Below, in pieces: positions 17,290 through 25,223 of a DNA stretch of 64,000 nucleotides. The first letter of the stretch is position 1; every line of letters starts with the position of its first letter. This stretch comes from Thaumarchaeota archaeon CSP1-1. Its GTDB lineage: Archaea; Thermoproteota; Nitrososphaeria; Nitrososphaerales; Nitrosopumilaceae. A program made the translations under genes and the position numbers. The notes beneath the pieces were generated by a model. That model searched no databases, had not been told where the DNA came from, and saw only the letters and a list, made by a program, of their open reading frames with translations. The stretch covers positions 185,687-249,686 of the forward strand of contig LDXL01000008.1 in NCBI GenBank assembly GCA_001443365.1, written 5' to 3'.

Positions 17290-17994
17290 TTATTCAAAAT
17301 TCTTTTTTGCAATAAGAAAAAGCTGGGAAAGTAAATCAGAGACCTCAGTTTGAGAATAGTTACCTAAATCATCTCGGTCTACTTTGATTCCTTTCCATGA
17401 AGAGGTGTGCCATTTGCCTATTGGAAGATTGTATTGAGTTACTTTGGGATTAAATGGATAAGGATTCATGTAAAGATACGGGTCTGCGTATTGTTCATCG
17501 CCAGGGGATATTCCTGTACCAATTTGTTCGCCCATTTTTCCTGTAAACCATTCTACAGAAAAATCAAGGTGGTGAGGCCATAGGTGAACTAGAGTAAAAT
17601 TTCCATCCAATGTCATTCTGAAAAGCTCAATAGTTCGTTTTGCTTTTACGGCATAGCTATAAAATTCAGAAAGTTGGCCATGACTAACATTATCAAGTTT
17701 TATTTCAGGCATTATCAAATTGTACTTTTTTGTAATGTTTGATAATTTTTCATAGATGTTGTCTTTAGTAAGATCTATAAAATGCCCTACCTCGTTATGA
17801 AAATAAAGCAGCTGGCCAGTAAGTAAGTGAATTTTAATTTCAGTTTTATTGTTTACTAGCCCTGTTGTAATTTCATCATTTTCAAAGTATAGAGATTGAT
17901 GGCCATTGTGAGGAAGCACTTCAGTCTGTTGTGATTTTAATTCGCCTATTGCCATGCAAACATTTTGTAGTTGTTTAATATCTGAAGGATTCAT
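17290..17994 (-). CDS. Conserved hypothetical protein (resembles DUF5996)
   Basis: 234 residues, soluble. The second half has a run of conserved-looking aromatic and proline motifs (LVHLWPHHLDFSVEWFTG, then GISPGDEQYADPYLYMNPYPF), which recall the DUF5996 family; the match is from memory and should be searched. No catalytic motif is evident, though the HxxPHH-like histidines could bind metal. Located between a DUF6659-like gene and an RDD gene on the other strand. Confidence 0.55.
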   Translation of the reverse strand: MNPSDIKQLQNVCMAIGELKSQQTEVLPHNGHQSLYFENDEITTGLVNNKTEIKIHLLTGQLLYFHNEVGHFIDLTKDNIYEKLSNITKKYNLIMPEIKLDNVSHGQLSEFYSYAVKAKRTIELFRMTLDGNFTLVHLWPHHLDFSVEWFTGKMGEQIGTGISPGDEQYADPYLYMNPYPFNPKVTQYNLPIGKWHTSSWKGIKVDRDDLGNYSQTEVSDLLSQLFLIAKKNFE

Positions 17995-18123
17995 CTAAAT
18001 CATAAACTTGAATTTTGTTTGATTTATCCTGTATAATAACAAAATGCAAATTCGGATTCGGAGCAATTTTGTTCAAAAAAATTGGCAGAAACATTATTAG
18101 TGGATTCTCAATGAAATGCGTAC

Positions 18124-18630
18124 ATGTCAGATTCAGAAGATACTGCTTTGTCAAAAGAGCCAACTGAATTAACTATCGCTAGATGGAGTGATCGATTTTT
18201 TGCTTGGTTAATAGATTATGTCATAATCTTTGCAGCAGCCTTTACTGTATTTTTTATAGTAATTGGTACAGCAAACTTTGAAGAAATTATTAGTGGCAAT
18301 TTTGAATATTCACGTTCATTTCAATTTGCTCCAATTAGTATCGTGTTTTTTTTGTATTGGCTGATTTTAGAATACAAAACAGGCCAATCAATTGGCAAGA
18401 TAGTATTTCGTCTTAAAATTACAAATTTGAAGGGGGAATCTGCTGATTTTAAAAGCATCGCCATTTCAAGTTTTGGCAAAGCCGTGCTACTGCCAGTTGA
18501 TGTAATTTTTGGTCGTATATTTACAAATAAAAAACGACAGAGAATCTTTAACAGACTAGGAAATACTATAGTGATAAAGGTTCAACAGACGGATGATGAA
18601 CCAGAAAACATTTCTTACAAAAAAGACTAG
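18124..18630 (+). CDS. RDD family membrane protein
   Basis: 168 residues with the RDD hallmark at the start (LTIARWSDRFFAWLIDYVII), where Arg and two Asp sit in the first membrane helix. Two further helices follow (about 62-80 and 120-135), and TGQSIGKIVFRLKI matches the conserved inter-helix loop. RDD proteins are small polytopic membrane proteins of varied or unknown role, some linked to Na+/H+ exchange. Monocistronic, no partner nearby. Confidence 0.85.
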   Translation: MSDSEDTALSKEPTELTIARWSDRFFAWLIDYVIIFAAAFTVFFIVIGTANFEEIISGNFEYSRSFQFAPISIVFFLYWLILEYKTGQSIGKIVFRLKITNLKGESADFKSIAISSFGKAVLLPVDVIFGRIFTNKKRQRIFNRLGNTIVIKVQQTDDEPENISYKKD

Positions 18631-18933
18631 ACATTAGAGTTTACTTGTTATACTCTGGAATTTTTTAAAACTTTCTTTGTAGAGTTTTTTAGATTTTGAT
18701 TTATTTGTCCATGTAAGAAATCTAGAGTATGTGCCTGTTTTTGATGAAAAATTCAATTCAAAGTTTAAAAATAAAAATAATTTGATGTCTTGATCCAAAA
18801 TGATCAAATTTTCAAGAGTAAAATTAAGTTATGAATAATATAAACCAGTGAATTACTGATTTTCGAATTTTGACCCGTTGGTAATAAATGAACACACAGT
18901 TGATTATTATTGAGAATTTTACAAGTGTAAAGT
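18631..18933. other. Intergenic stretch, AT-rich
   Basis: About 300 bases with no convincing reading frame. It holds several T-runs downstream of the RDD gene that could end its transcript, and an AT-rich block near 18895-18920 before the next small gene. No repeat, RNA signature or copy of the 22-37 kb motif was seen. Confidence 0.5.
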
Positions 18934-19104
18934 ATGAACCCAAAACTTTGCAGACATTGCGGAGAGGAAACTATAGAGGCTGACAAGTGTAAACTGTGCC
19001 AGCGAGTCTTCAAATTTGTATGCCCAGAATGCAATATTGTCTACGAAGAGCATCACTCAAACTGTACCGATACTCGTATTTTACAAAAAATAATTATTGA
19101 TTAG
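18934..19104 (+). CDS. Small zinc-ribbon protein
   Basis: 56 residues (MNPKLCRHCGEETIEADKCK...). Cysteine pairs CRHC, CKLC and CPEC, plus a late HHSNC, give two or more likely zinc sites, so it is probably a compact double zinc ribbon. Too short for usual ORF cut-offs. Its stop is one base before the end of the convergent DUF1059 gene. No function can be assigned. Confidence 0.7.
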   Translation: MNPKLCRHCGEETIEADKCKLCQRVFKFVCPECNIVYEEHHSNCTDTRILQKIIID

Positions 19105-19105
19105 A

Positions 19106-19309
19106 TTATGCTGTCTGCATATAGAGATCTTCGTACTTGCTAGAGTTGTATTTTCTAAGCATAAACTGCATCAATGCTTCTTTTGAATATTCGATTCCAT
19201 GTTCGTCTAAGGTATGCTTTGCAAATTCTTCAATCATCCCAGAGGTATCTTTGGATTCTGCAACAAAGTCACACTCAAACCCATAGTCTACACAACAAAG
19301 TTTTCCCAT
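19106..19309 (-). CDS. DUF1059 domain protein
   Basis: 67 residues with the DUF1059 pattern: LCCVDYGFECDFVAES near the start and MIEEFAKHTLDEHGIEYSKEAL later. The two or three cysteines and the His suggest metal binding; the family occurs widely in archaea and bacteria and is uncharacterised. Single gene, convergent with the zinc-ribbon gene. Confidence 0.82.
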   Translation of the reverse strand: MGKLCCVDYGFECDFVAESKDTSGMIEEFAKHTLDEHGIEYSKEALMQFMLRKYNSSKYEDLYMQTA

Positions 19310-19451
19310 AGAATCCCTACGTAGCAGGATCTAATAACCAAATGTTTGTAATATTTTCCATACATAATGGAGCTCGCAGTAAGCTAATCAATTGAATATT
19401 TAACAAACTAGCTTATTCTACATTATCTATCATAACTGATTAGTTATTCCA

Positions 19452-19727
19452 ATGGTTGGTATTGATTTTGTAGATACCATAGTTGTAAGGCGAGTAGCTG
19501 ATAAAGGCACAAAAATAATTGAAGAAAAAATCCAAGAATCAAATTGGTCAGGCAAAAATTTCAAACAATACGAAAAGAAATTGCGGGAACTAGCAGGAGA
19601 TCGTGGGTTAGCTAGTTGCAAGGGGACAAAAACACTTCGTATAAAGCAAATGAGGGAAACAACAATTCCAGATGCGTCTGGTCTTCTGATGAGTACAGGT
19701 AGAGGCACTGGTCTTAGAATTGGTTAA
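19452..19727 (+). CDS. Hypothetical basic protein
   Basis: 91 residues, pI clearly basic: IVVRRVADKGTKIIEEKIQE, WSGKNFKQYEKKLRELAGDRG, then a G/R-rich end (STGRGTGLRIG). No known domain. The opposite-strand frame over the same bases is poorer in typical composition and is treated as a shadow. A well-formed terminator hairpin follows directly, supporting plus-strand expression. Confidence 0.55.
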   Translation: MVGIDFVDTIVVRRVADKGTKIIEEKIQESNWSGKNFKQYEKKLRELAGDRGLASCKGTKTLRIKQMRETTIPDASGLLMSTGRGTGLRIG

Positions 19728-19762
19728 GTGGCAAATAGAAATGCCACATCCTTTTCTTTTTT
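19728..19762 (+). terminator. Hairpin plus T-tract
   Basis: GTGGCA (19728-19733) pairs with TGCCAC (19742-19747) across an 8-base loop and is followed by ATCCTTTTCTTTTTTT. This is a good intrinsic-type 3' end for the gene that stops at 19727. Confidence 0.65.
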
Positions 19763-19780
19763 TAAACGAGTCAGTGAAGA

Positions 19781-20359
19781 TTATGCTCTAAGTTGGGGTT
19801 CTAGATACTGAGTGCCTTTTTTGATAAAGGGTTTTTGTTCTGATTTTTTTTGCATAAACTGCATAAATGCATGAAAGTCCTTTTCCTCAAATAGCTGCCA
19901 TCCAAACTTGTAAACATCTAGATCATATGACTGATAATCTTCTATGATATCGCCAAACCAGGTTCTGTAAAGGTCTGCCTCTGCGTTTGCCTGCTCTATA
20001 TTATTGAAAAATTTCAGCTCTATCCAATCAAAGCTGCCATTAGACCTTGCAGAAAAATCACAAAATGGGGCACTAGCCAAATACTCTTTCATGTCAGCTA
20101 GTCTTTGAACAAAATCAGCAGGTGATGATAGTTTTACTGTGACTAGCCTTGGAACACCCATGTTTACCCTTTTCATATCTACTATAGCAGTATATCCTGT
20201 GATTATTTTATTATGTTCTAGTCTTGCTATTCGCTTTCCTAGTCCCCTTTCAGAAATCTTGATTCCTTCTTGGGATAATTTTTTTGTAATCTCTCTTGAT
20301 GATTGCCTTCCATTTGCTATTAGCATGTTTAGAATTTTTTTGTCAAGGTCATCGATCAT
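19781..20359 (-). CDS. Lrp/AsnC-type transcriptional regulator
   Basis: 192 residues. The N-terminal winged helix-turn-helix is clear (LDKKILNMLIANGRQSSREI, then ISERGLGKRIARLEHNKIITGY), and the remainder resembles a ligand domain that is longer and more divergent than the usual RAM (PRLVTVKLSSPADFVQRLAD, FDWIELKFFNN). The C-terminal tail of about 30 residues is extra. It could regulate amino-acid or general metabolism; targets are not visible. Confidence 0.82.
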   Translation of the reverse strand: MIDDLDKKILNMLIANGRQSSREITKKLSQEGIKISERGLGKRIARLEHNKIITGYTAIVDMKRVNMGVPRLVTVKLSSPADFVQRLADMKEYLASAPFCDFSARSNGSFDWIELKFFNNIEQANAEADLYRTWFGDIIEDYQSYDLDVYKFGWQLFEEKDFHAFMQFMQKKSEQKPFIKKGTQYLEPQLRA

Positions 20360-20504
20360 GCGATATAATCCGTTTTAGAACAATATGCCCAGGGGTTCAA
20401 AAGGTGAACTTTTCTTGTAAAATAGTTTAGCTTTTGAACTATGGGGAGCTCATTTGTTTAGTCCTATTCAAATAGCTGCATAATGGCTGCTCTATCGATT
20501 AGAC

Positions 20505-20726
20505 ATGAACAACCAAATTCAGCAAAAACAGGGCGAGTCAAGTATCTCAAAATACAAGACCGTCATAATTCTGGCCATTTTGCCAGTAATATTAGCACTG
20601 TACGCAAACAGCGTAAATGTCTCTGAAATTCCCCAGACAATATCTAGTGGGATGTATCCAGTTGCATTTACCCTACTGTCGTGGGGAATAGCAGTACAAG
20701 AGCTAATGCACATTAGAAAAAAGTAA
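20505..20726 (+). CDS. Small two-helix membrane protein
   Basis: 73 residues from an ATG, with two hydrophobic segments (VIILAILPVILALYANSV and MYPVAFTLLSWGIAVQEL) and a basic C-terminus. No homology recognised. The frame on the other strand is longer but is a composition shadow of these membrane helices. Confidence 0.6.
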   Translation: MNNQIQQKQGESSISKYKTVIILAILPVILALYANSVNVSEIPQTISSGMYPVAFTLLSWGIAVQELMHIRKK

Positions 20727-20865
20727 GAAATAGACCTCTCCTGCAATAAACAGACGCTTACTTTTTTTCTTTTTTTTATAACATACAAAAACAGAGTAAT
20801 TTTTGCCAAAAAAAATCCTACCAAAAGATCTATTAACCACCTTTGATCAGAGTCGGCGGGGAAAA

Positions 20866-20934
20866 ATGTCAAACGAGGTAAAAAATTGGTGGAATGACTT
20901 GCAGGATCTAGAGCATGATATCGAAGATTCATGA
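20866..20934 (+). CDS. Possible 22-residue acidic micro-ORF
   Basis: ATG-started frame (MSNEVKNWWNDLQDLEHDIE..) preceded by a GGCGGGGAAAA stretch that could act in initiation. It is strongly amphipathic and acidic. Its length gives no statistical support, so it is reported only as a candidate. Confidence 0.25.
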   Translation: MSNEVKNWWNDLQDLEHDIEDS

Positions 20935-20959
20935 TACCCTATAATCCACTATAAAAATT

Positions 20960-21103
20960 CTAACAGTTGCAGCTTGGGCCTTTACCTGATTTTGTATGAG
21001 CCTTTATCATGTGGCGAAGCATTCTCTCAGTTTCTGAAAACTCCATTCCGCATTCCTTGCAGATTGTTCCAGTGATTTGCTTTTCTCGTCTTAGAAATCC
21101 CAT
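20960..21103 (-). CDS. C2H2 zinc-finger mini-protein
   Basis: 47 residues. One finger with the exact spacing CxxC, 12 residues, H, 4 residues, H (CKECGMEFSETERMLRHMIKAH). It resembles archaeal stand-alone C2H2 proteins, which can bind nucleic acid. The tail GKGPSCNC carries two more cysteines. Start is an ATG; the frame is too short for standard ORF calls. Confidence 0.7.
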   Translation of the reverse strand: MGFLRREKQITGTICKECGMEFSETERMLRHMIKAHTKSGKGPSCNC

Positions 21104-21218
21104 TAAAAATGCTAATTTTTTACTCTTTTAATAAGTTTAGCCTTAATTATTTAGACACGTAATATCAATTCTAGGAATCTGATTATATGTTAAATATCAA
21201 TTATTTGGGCCAGAAATT

Positions 21219-21302
21219 ATGGATGACACAAATAAAGCAATTGGGTTATGTCTTATTGGAATAGTTGGATTGGTTGTACTTTGGACTATATTTGCTCCAT
21301 AA
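21219..21302 (+). CDS. Single-helix membrane micro-protein
   Basis: 27 residues: a charged lead (MDDTNKAIG) and one membrane helix (LCLIGIVGLVVLWTIFAP). Such proteins are common small subunits of respiratory or transport complexes, but nothing here names the partner. Support is the clean hydrophobic segment after an ATG. Confidence 0.4.
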   Translation: MDDTNKAIGLCLIGIVGLVVLWTIFAP

Positions 21303-21419
21303 TTGAAAACTAATTAGGAATAATTTTGTCATATGCTCTAAAGGATTTTTTAGGTGTTGCAATTTGGACACACATAGAATAATACGATAATTTTTTTCAA
21401 CCTAATATGGATTAGGTAG

Positions 21420-21746
21420 GTGAAAAATGTGGATAAAAAGAAATTTCAATTAGAGTTTTTTACTCAATTTCTTGAGGAAAAAAACCTTCAGGAAAAATGG
21501 GATAGATTCAAAGAAGAAAATACATTTGAGCTTGCAAAAATATTCCGTAACCAAGAGGGCATAAAAGAATCATATAATGACTTTTTAGCTGATACTTTGG
21601 GGATAAATCCCCGTCCTGGTATTGGGGGATTCCATGATTCAACAAAGCCTAGTCTTACTGCAACAGAGGTTAATGTTTTGTTACAGTCAGATGCAGGTCA
21701 AAAGAATTTAAGAAAATGGGGATATCTGAAAAACGAGCAAATTTAA
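21420..21746 (+). CDS. Hypothetical acidic/basic protein
   Basis: 108 residues from GTG 21420 (a second GTG three codons in is possible). It is charged and helical at first (FQLEFFTQFLEEKNLQEKWD) and contains a glycine/proline turn LGINPRPGIGGF before a final helix. No family recognised. The spacer before it is AT-rich with a possible TATA about 30 bases upstream. Confidence 0.6.
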   Translation: MKNVDKKKFQLEFFTQFLEEKNLQEKWDRFKEENTFELAKIFRNQEGIKESYNDFLADTLGINPRPGIGGFHDSTKPSLTATEVNVLLQSDAGQKNLRKWGYLKNEQI

Positions 21747-21832
21747 AAAATACAAACTAGATTTTTCAGATAATCATGAAAAAATGTTCAAATCTTTTTA
21801 GATTCACAACTATAACGATTCAGTTTTTGGTT

Positions 21833-21970
21833 TTATCCAAGCAATGATTTGCCACAAGAAGGACATTTTGGGTTCATTTTCAGCATTGCGAATTCTAATG
21901 TGTCATTAATCAGGTAACACTTCTTTTTCCCATCCGCGCAAATATGAATAAACTCTTTTGCCGTGATAAT
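21833..21970 (-). CDS. Small CxxC protein with no ATG/GTG/TTG start
   Basis: The frame reads IITAKEFIHICADGKKKCYL, INDTLEFAMLKMNP and KCPSCGKSLLG, with CxxC at the end and two earlier cysteines, typical of a small zinc protein. Upstream to the previous stop there is no ATG, GTG or TTG. An ATT at 21968-21970 lies about 25 bases after a TATA-like TTTTATC on the minus strand, so a leaderless ATT start is possible. Decay of an older gene is the alternative. Confidence 0.4.
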   Translation of the reverse strand: MITAKEFIHICADGKKKCYLINDTLEFAMLKMNPKCPSCGKSLLG

Positions 21971-22115
21971 ATAATGGGTTTGTAAGATAAAATCTCAAGT
22001 GTGTTCATAACAAAAATCAAGTAATTCTCTCCCTTCGATTCAATGCCCCTGAATTACGTTGAACTAAAAGTTAGCCAAATAATTGAAATGGTATAAAAAA
22101 TTCTACATTATCTGT

Positions 22116-22307
22116 TCAATTACTAAATTGCCAAACAGAATCATGTTTTTCACATTCTTCAGAACAATATTGTTTATCATATTTGGTTTCATTATCCCCA
22201 CAATACATACACAATTTTTTCGTTAAACGATTTTGGTTAAGCCAATCTTTTACCTGTAGGATACGTGGTACGCCATCATTATTTTTATTGACACTAAATG
22301 TTCTCAT
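22116..22307 (-). CDS. Small zinc-binding protein
   Basis: 63 residues from ATG 22307 (an upstream in-frame ATG adds five residues). Cysteines CMYC and CSEEC at the C-terminal side form a likely treble-clef or MYND-like zinc knuckle (CMYCGDNETKYDKQYCSEEC). The N-terminal part (VPRILQVKDWLNQNRLTK) is probably helical. Compare the gene at 27018, which also ends with YC-x-x-EC. Confidence 0.65.
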   Translation of the reverse strand: MRTFSVNKNNDGVPRILQVKDWLNQNRLTKKLCMYCGDNETKYDKQYCSEECEKHDSVWQFSN

Positions 22308-22491
22308 AATAAACACTTCCACTTTAGATTAACCAAACTACCTATGACTTTGGTCATACAGTACATACGTCGTTCCAGATATTAAACAATAAGGAAATTA
22401 GCTACAACTAATATTGTTCTCATTCTCTAGAATTAGAATAACAAAATAAAATTAGATGTATGTTTAATTACTAACAGAACCTCCTAAAACT

Positions 22492-22806
22492 ATGTCACAA
22501 ACACTACAAACTCAATCTGGCAAACAATTATGGGTTTTAGTTAGTTCACTGAAAGAAAATACAAAACAAGAAGATCTTGACCGCATTACACCACCGGTAA
22601 GTAACCTGGTTGATGAATGGCATTCTCAGGGCAAATTTGTCTGGTCAGGTCCACTGGACAATAACAAATCAGGTATGGCAGTTTTTGAGGCCACAAAAGA
22701 GGAAGCGCATCATATGCTTGAACAAAATAAGAAGGTCACTTCAGATGTCCTTGATTCTTACCTGTATCAATGGGAAGCTCTTCCTTTTCTTTCGGTATTA
22801 AACTAA
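22492..22806 (+). CDS. YCII-like/dimeric alpha-beta barrel protein
   Basis: 104 residues: LWVLVSSLKENTKQEDLDRI, then GKFVWSGPLDNNKSGMAVFEA with a later EEAHHMLEQN helix. This matches the YCII-type ferredoxin-like fold found in small enzymes and signalling proteins. Its catalytic role is unclear. Single gene with a TATA-containing upstream region. Confidence 0.6.
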   Translation: MSQTLQTQSGKQLWVLVSSLKENTKQEDLDRITPPVSNLVDEWHSQGKFVWSGPLDNNKSGMAVFEATKEEAHHMLEQNKKVTSDVLDSYLYQWEALPFLSVLN

Positions 22807-22864
22807 AACTTCTTTTTTTTTTGAATATTGAAACCAATTCTGTTCCAATTTAACTAAATGACTA

Positions 22865-23020
22865 TTAGTTTTGAATCTGTTTATCAGTAACGTACTTGAT
22901 AATTTTCTGACATCTAGTGCATTCATATCTATCTTTGAAACCTGCCATCTTGACTTTGGCATCATGAGGGCAAGTATCCTGAGTTACTGTTCTATATGCC
23001 AAAACTAATTTACCTACCAT
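22865..23020 (-). CDS. Small zinc-finger-like protein
   Basis: 51 residues from ATG 23020: VGKLVLAYRTVTQDTCPHDA, then MAGFKDRYECTRCQKIIKYV. A CPH group and a CTRC pair probably bind zinc. Its start overlaps the end of the next upstream gene by 11 bases, and the whole group from 23913 to 22865 is read leftward, so it is the last gene of that micro-operon. Confidence 0.65.
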   Translation of the reverse strand: MVGKLVLAYRTVTQDTCPHDAKVKMAGFKDRYECTRCQKIIKYVTDKQIQN

Positions 23021-23105
23021 CCCAATGGCAGTCACAGTTACATCCCTGCTGCCAATTCATTCTTTTACAATCTGAACAAATTTGTGATCCACAAAAAGCA
23101 TTCAT
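23010..23105 (-). CDS. 31-residue cysteine-rich micro-protein
   Basis: MNAFCGSQICSDCKRMNWQQ followed by GCNCDCHWDGR: six Cys and one His in 31 residues. Such density is not expected by chance and suggests a metal cluster or thiol protein. It overlaps the gene at 22865 by 11 bases and follows the gene at 23142 in the same direction. Confidence 0.55.
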   Translation of the reverse strand: MNAFCGSQICSDCKRMNWQQGCNCDCHWDGR

Positions 23106-23141
23106 AATATTTTTACCTTGATCTTAGATTTAAGGAAGGTA

Positions 23142-23255
23142 TCAAGTTGTAATTTTCATTCCAACTCTACACAATCCTATCCTACAATTCTGGCAAACAT
23201 ATTCTTCAGATGCATTTTCACAGCCACATGAGCAAGTACAGGTATAATCATTCAT
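23142..23255 (-). CDS. 37-residue cysteine-rich micro-protein, paralog of 28298
   Basis: MNDYTCTCSCGCENASEEYV then CQNCRIGLCRVGMKITT. The first half has CTCSCGC, the second a CxxC and a single C. The gene at 28298 encodes nearly the same protein (MNDYTCTCSCGCQNPADDF, CHNCKIGMCKVGMK), which proves that the frame is used. The start overlaps the stop of the DUF6659-like gene by 4 bases (ATGA), showing operon coupling. Probable metal-binding protein (inference). Confidence 0.8.
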   Translation of the reverse strand: MNDYTCTCSCGCENASEEYVCQNCRIGLCRVGMKITT

Positions 23256-23701
23256 TTACATATCCACCGCCCTGATTGTTTTTCCAGTCGTCCGTCAATG
23301 TTTTTTTCCAAATCCAGTTTGATTTTACATTGGTCTATTATTGAAATAATTTTTCTTGAAAAAGATACGGGATTGACACCACTACGACATGCAATTATGA
23401 TTAGGTGGTTATCTAATGGAAAAGTAAACAGTGTCTCCTTTTCTCTTTCGGTATACGTATATCTTACATCACCAAAATCATCATCAAATTCCTTTCTCAT
23501 ATTTTGTCTTAGAGAATATTCCATGAAAAACATGTCTTGTTTTGTGGTTGGCATACAGTCTATGATTCCCATGCGATCTTTACTTTGTAACACTCTACCC
23601 CTTTCATTTATAACAGCTGCAAAACAAATTTTCTTGTTAACGTTTAAAATTGATTCACATACCTTGTTCAAAACAATGTATTGTGGCGGTGTCAATAACA
23701 T
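23252..23701 (-). CDS. DUF6659-like protein in a Cys-rich micro-operon
   Basis: 149 residues with the family layout (VCESILNVNKKICFAAVIN, ERGRVLQSKDRMGI, MFFMEYSLRQNMRKEFDDDFG, YTEREKETLFTFPLDNHLIIIA) and a longer C-terminal tail. The AGG signature of the 9487/10253 copies is replaced by RGRVLQSKDRMG. Overlaps the RHH-like gene by 10 bases and the Cys-rich gene by 4, so all belong to one transcript from about 24050. Confidence 0.72.
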   Translation of the reverse strand: MLLTPPQYIVLNKVCESILNVNKKICFAAVINERGRVLQSKDRMGIIDCMPTTKQDMFFMEYSLRQNMRKEFDDDFGDVRYTYTEREKETLFTFPLDNHLIIIACRSGVNPVSFSRKIISIIDQCKIKLDLEKNIDGRLEKQSGRWICK

Positions 23702-23913
23702 AATTGTCTCACCTCAACTGATTCACTATCAATACATCTATCCAATTGACCGAATTTTTCACTAATCTGCTTTAGTAAAATATTTTGAGATATGTCCTTT
23801 TCCATAGCCTCCGTTTTAAGATCTCCAACTATTTTGGGAGAAAGAGTATAGTTAATTCTAGGTATTTTTTCTTTTGTTGTGAGATGTAGGTTCCTTTTAA
23901 TTATAGTCGACAC
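23692..23913 (-). CDS. Possible ribbon-helix-helix-like small protein
   Basis: 73 residues: a basic N-terminus, the strand-like PRINYTLSPKIVGDLKTEAM, then two helices. The strand-helix-helix order suggests a RHH-type DNA-binding protein, but key positions are not diagnostic. It is first in a leftward run of five tiny genes and lies about 140 bases downstream of a reverse copy of the repeated motif at 24051. Confidence 0.5.
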   Translation of the reverse strand: MSTIIKRNLHLTTKEKIPRINYTLSPKIVGDLKTEAMEKDISQNILLKQISEKFGQLDRCIDSESVEVRQLCY

Positions 23914-24050
23914 AACTTGAATCCTAAAATAGATTCAAGTCGGCAGGCTCTTAATTTGGGAGAATTCAAAAAAATCATCTACTTTGTAGTGTGGCTTCTG
24001 CCTAATTAACCCATGCAATTATTTTTGATCTAAGATTTTTACTTTTTTAA

Positions 24051-24083
24051 TCAAATTATAAAGTGATTTAGCGAAATTATTCC
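24051..24083 (-). repeat. Repeat-motif copy (minus strand)
   Basis: Read on the minus strand it gives AATTTCGCTAAATCACTTTA followed by TAATTTGA. It lies upstream of the leftward Cys-rich micro-operon (start 23913). Confidence 0.65.
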
Positions 24084-24322
24084 ATTAAGACTAGCACTAG
24101 ATGTTAGATTGTCAAAAAAAGTTACTTTCTAAACGTAAGATGTATTTTCTGTTAAATCTTTTTAGTTCTATACCTATCAGGGGAACTGAACTATTTGTTA
24201 AACTCCAGTGGGCAAAATCTATTTTGATTTGATTCTTTATAGATACGACTCTTTTAGTTAATAGCTAGCTTACTTTATTTGATTATAGATATAGAAGCCA
24301 TTTTCAAATCCAATTTCGATAG

Positions 24323-24333
24323 TTATTTAATAC
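24323..24333 (+). promoter_or_regulatory. TATA box of the tRNA-Tyr gene
   Basis: TTATTTAATAC is centred 28 bases before the first tRNA base. The preceding bases CAATTTCGATAG resemble the left half of the repeated motif. Confidence 0.6.
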
Positions 24334-24355
24334 TTGAACACAGCGTCAAATCTGT

Positions 24356-24476
24356 CCCACGCTAGCTCAGCCTGGTAGAGCTTCCGGCTGTAGTTGTTGG
24401 CTTTTGGCTGACTGAATAACAGCCTATCAGGCATACAGAAACCGGGTTGTCGAAGGTTCAAATCCTTCGCGTGGGA
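24356..24476 (+). tRNA. tRNA-Tyr (GUA) with a 47-base intron
   Basis: Acceptor CCCACGC pairs with GCGTGGG (7 bp), the D arm is GCTC...GAGC, the T arm GAAGG-TTCAAAT-CCTTC and the discriminator is A. The anticodon stem is TCCGG/CCGGG with the loop CTGTAG/A, anticodon GTA at 24390-24392. An intron of 47 bases (24394-24440) follows position 37, the canonical archaeal site, expected to be removed by the splicing endonuclease at a bulge-helix-bulge. CCA is not encoded. Confidence 0.92.
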
Positions 24477-24595
24477 CGTTTAGGATTCTACCTTTTAGTT
24501 CAACTCCCTACCCTACATGAATTAACTTACAAATGATCGACAAAAATTAAATAACAACCACTAGACTCAGTGATCCACGTTTGGAATCTAATATA

Positions 24596-25189
24596 ATGAC
24601 TGCTGGTTACGTTTGTGCTCCATATCTACATAATCATAATTCTGTAGAACTTAAGGACTCTTGGTCTCATTCAAGAAACATAGAAGATATGTTTTTTGTC
24701 ACTGCGACTTTTTCTAGTGACAGTAAACCATATTTTCCATCATCTGCAAATCACTATCTTTTAGCAAAATTTAAAGACAGAACAAAAATTGAAAAAGAGA
24801 TAGTAAAGTTTCAACAGGAAAGCCCATCTTTTGTTTTTGGAATTAATGATGATCTTTTTGAAAGAGAGAGAGAAGGAAAAACCAATTTGATTTCAGTTTA
24901 TTATCTAGATTATAGTGACTCTGAGGAAGACATTGTAGAAATTGCTGATGTAGTTGCGAAACGTGATAAAGTTGCAAAGGCAGGAATTGGTAGAATGGAT
25001 CTATACTGTAATGAGAAACCAAAGTTTACCTTCCCATACAATGATCATATTGTTGTTCTAGAAGTATCTAGTGAAAAAGGACATCAAAGTGATAACAAAT
25101 ACTGTGAAAGAACTCGTAGGGATGTGGGTAGAAAAGGAATTACAATGACAAACCTTGTCAGTCTTTCAGTTCTAGAAAAACTAAAATAA
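24596..25189 (+). CDS. Hypothetical protein
   Basis: 197 residues from ATG 24596 (a TTG five codons upstream is possible). Soluble, acidic-basic mix, with aromatic residues in the first half (GYVCAPYLHNHNS, PYFPSSANHYLLAKF) and a late NKYCERTRRDVGRKGI. No family recognised. It follows the tRNA gene and precedes aIF5A on the same strand, but aIF5A has its own promoter. Confidence 0.65.
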   Translation: MTAGYVCAPYLHNHNSVELKDSWSHSRNIEDMFFVTATFSSDSKPYFPSSANHYLLAKFKDRTKIEKEIVKFQQESPSFVFGINDDLFEREREGKTNLISVYYLDYSDSEEDIVEIADVVAKRDKVAKAGIGRMDLYCNEKPKFTFPYNDHIVVLEVSSEKGHQSDNKYCERTRRDVGRKGITMTNLVSLSVLEKLK

Positions 25190-25194
25190 AAAAG

Positions 25195-25203
25195 TTAAAT
25201 ATA
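25195..25203 (+). promoter_or_regulatory. TATA box of aIF5A
   Basis: TTAAATATA is centred 25 bases before the aIF5A ATG (25224), indicating a leaderless mRNA. Confidence 0.65.
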
Positions 25204-25223
25204 CAACAAAATCCTGTGCTTTC

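Larger units (their letters stand above)
23914..24355. other. Intergenic region with one repeat-motif copy
   Basis: 440 bases with no usable reading frame. It contains the minus-strand copy of the AATTTCGCTAAATCACTTTA motif (24051-24083) and, at its right end, the tRNA-Tyr promoter. The stretch 23920-24030 has slightly higher G+C and could be a leader of the 23913 operon, but no stem was found. Confidence 0.5.

Noticed and set aside
20519..20932. 137-residue minus-strand ORF
   Set aside because: Overlaps the small membrane gene at 20505; its hydrophobic stretches mirror the membrane helices of the other strand and no family is seen.
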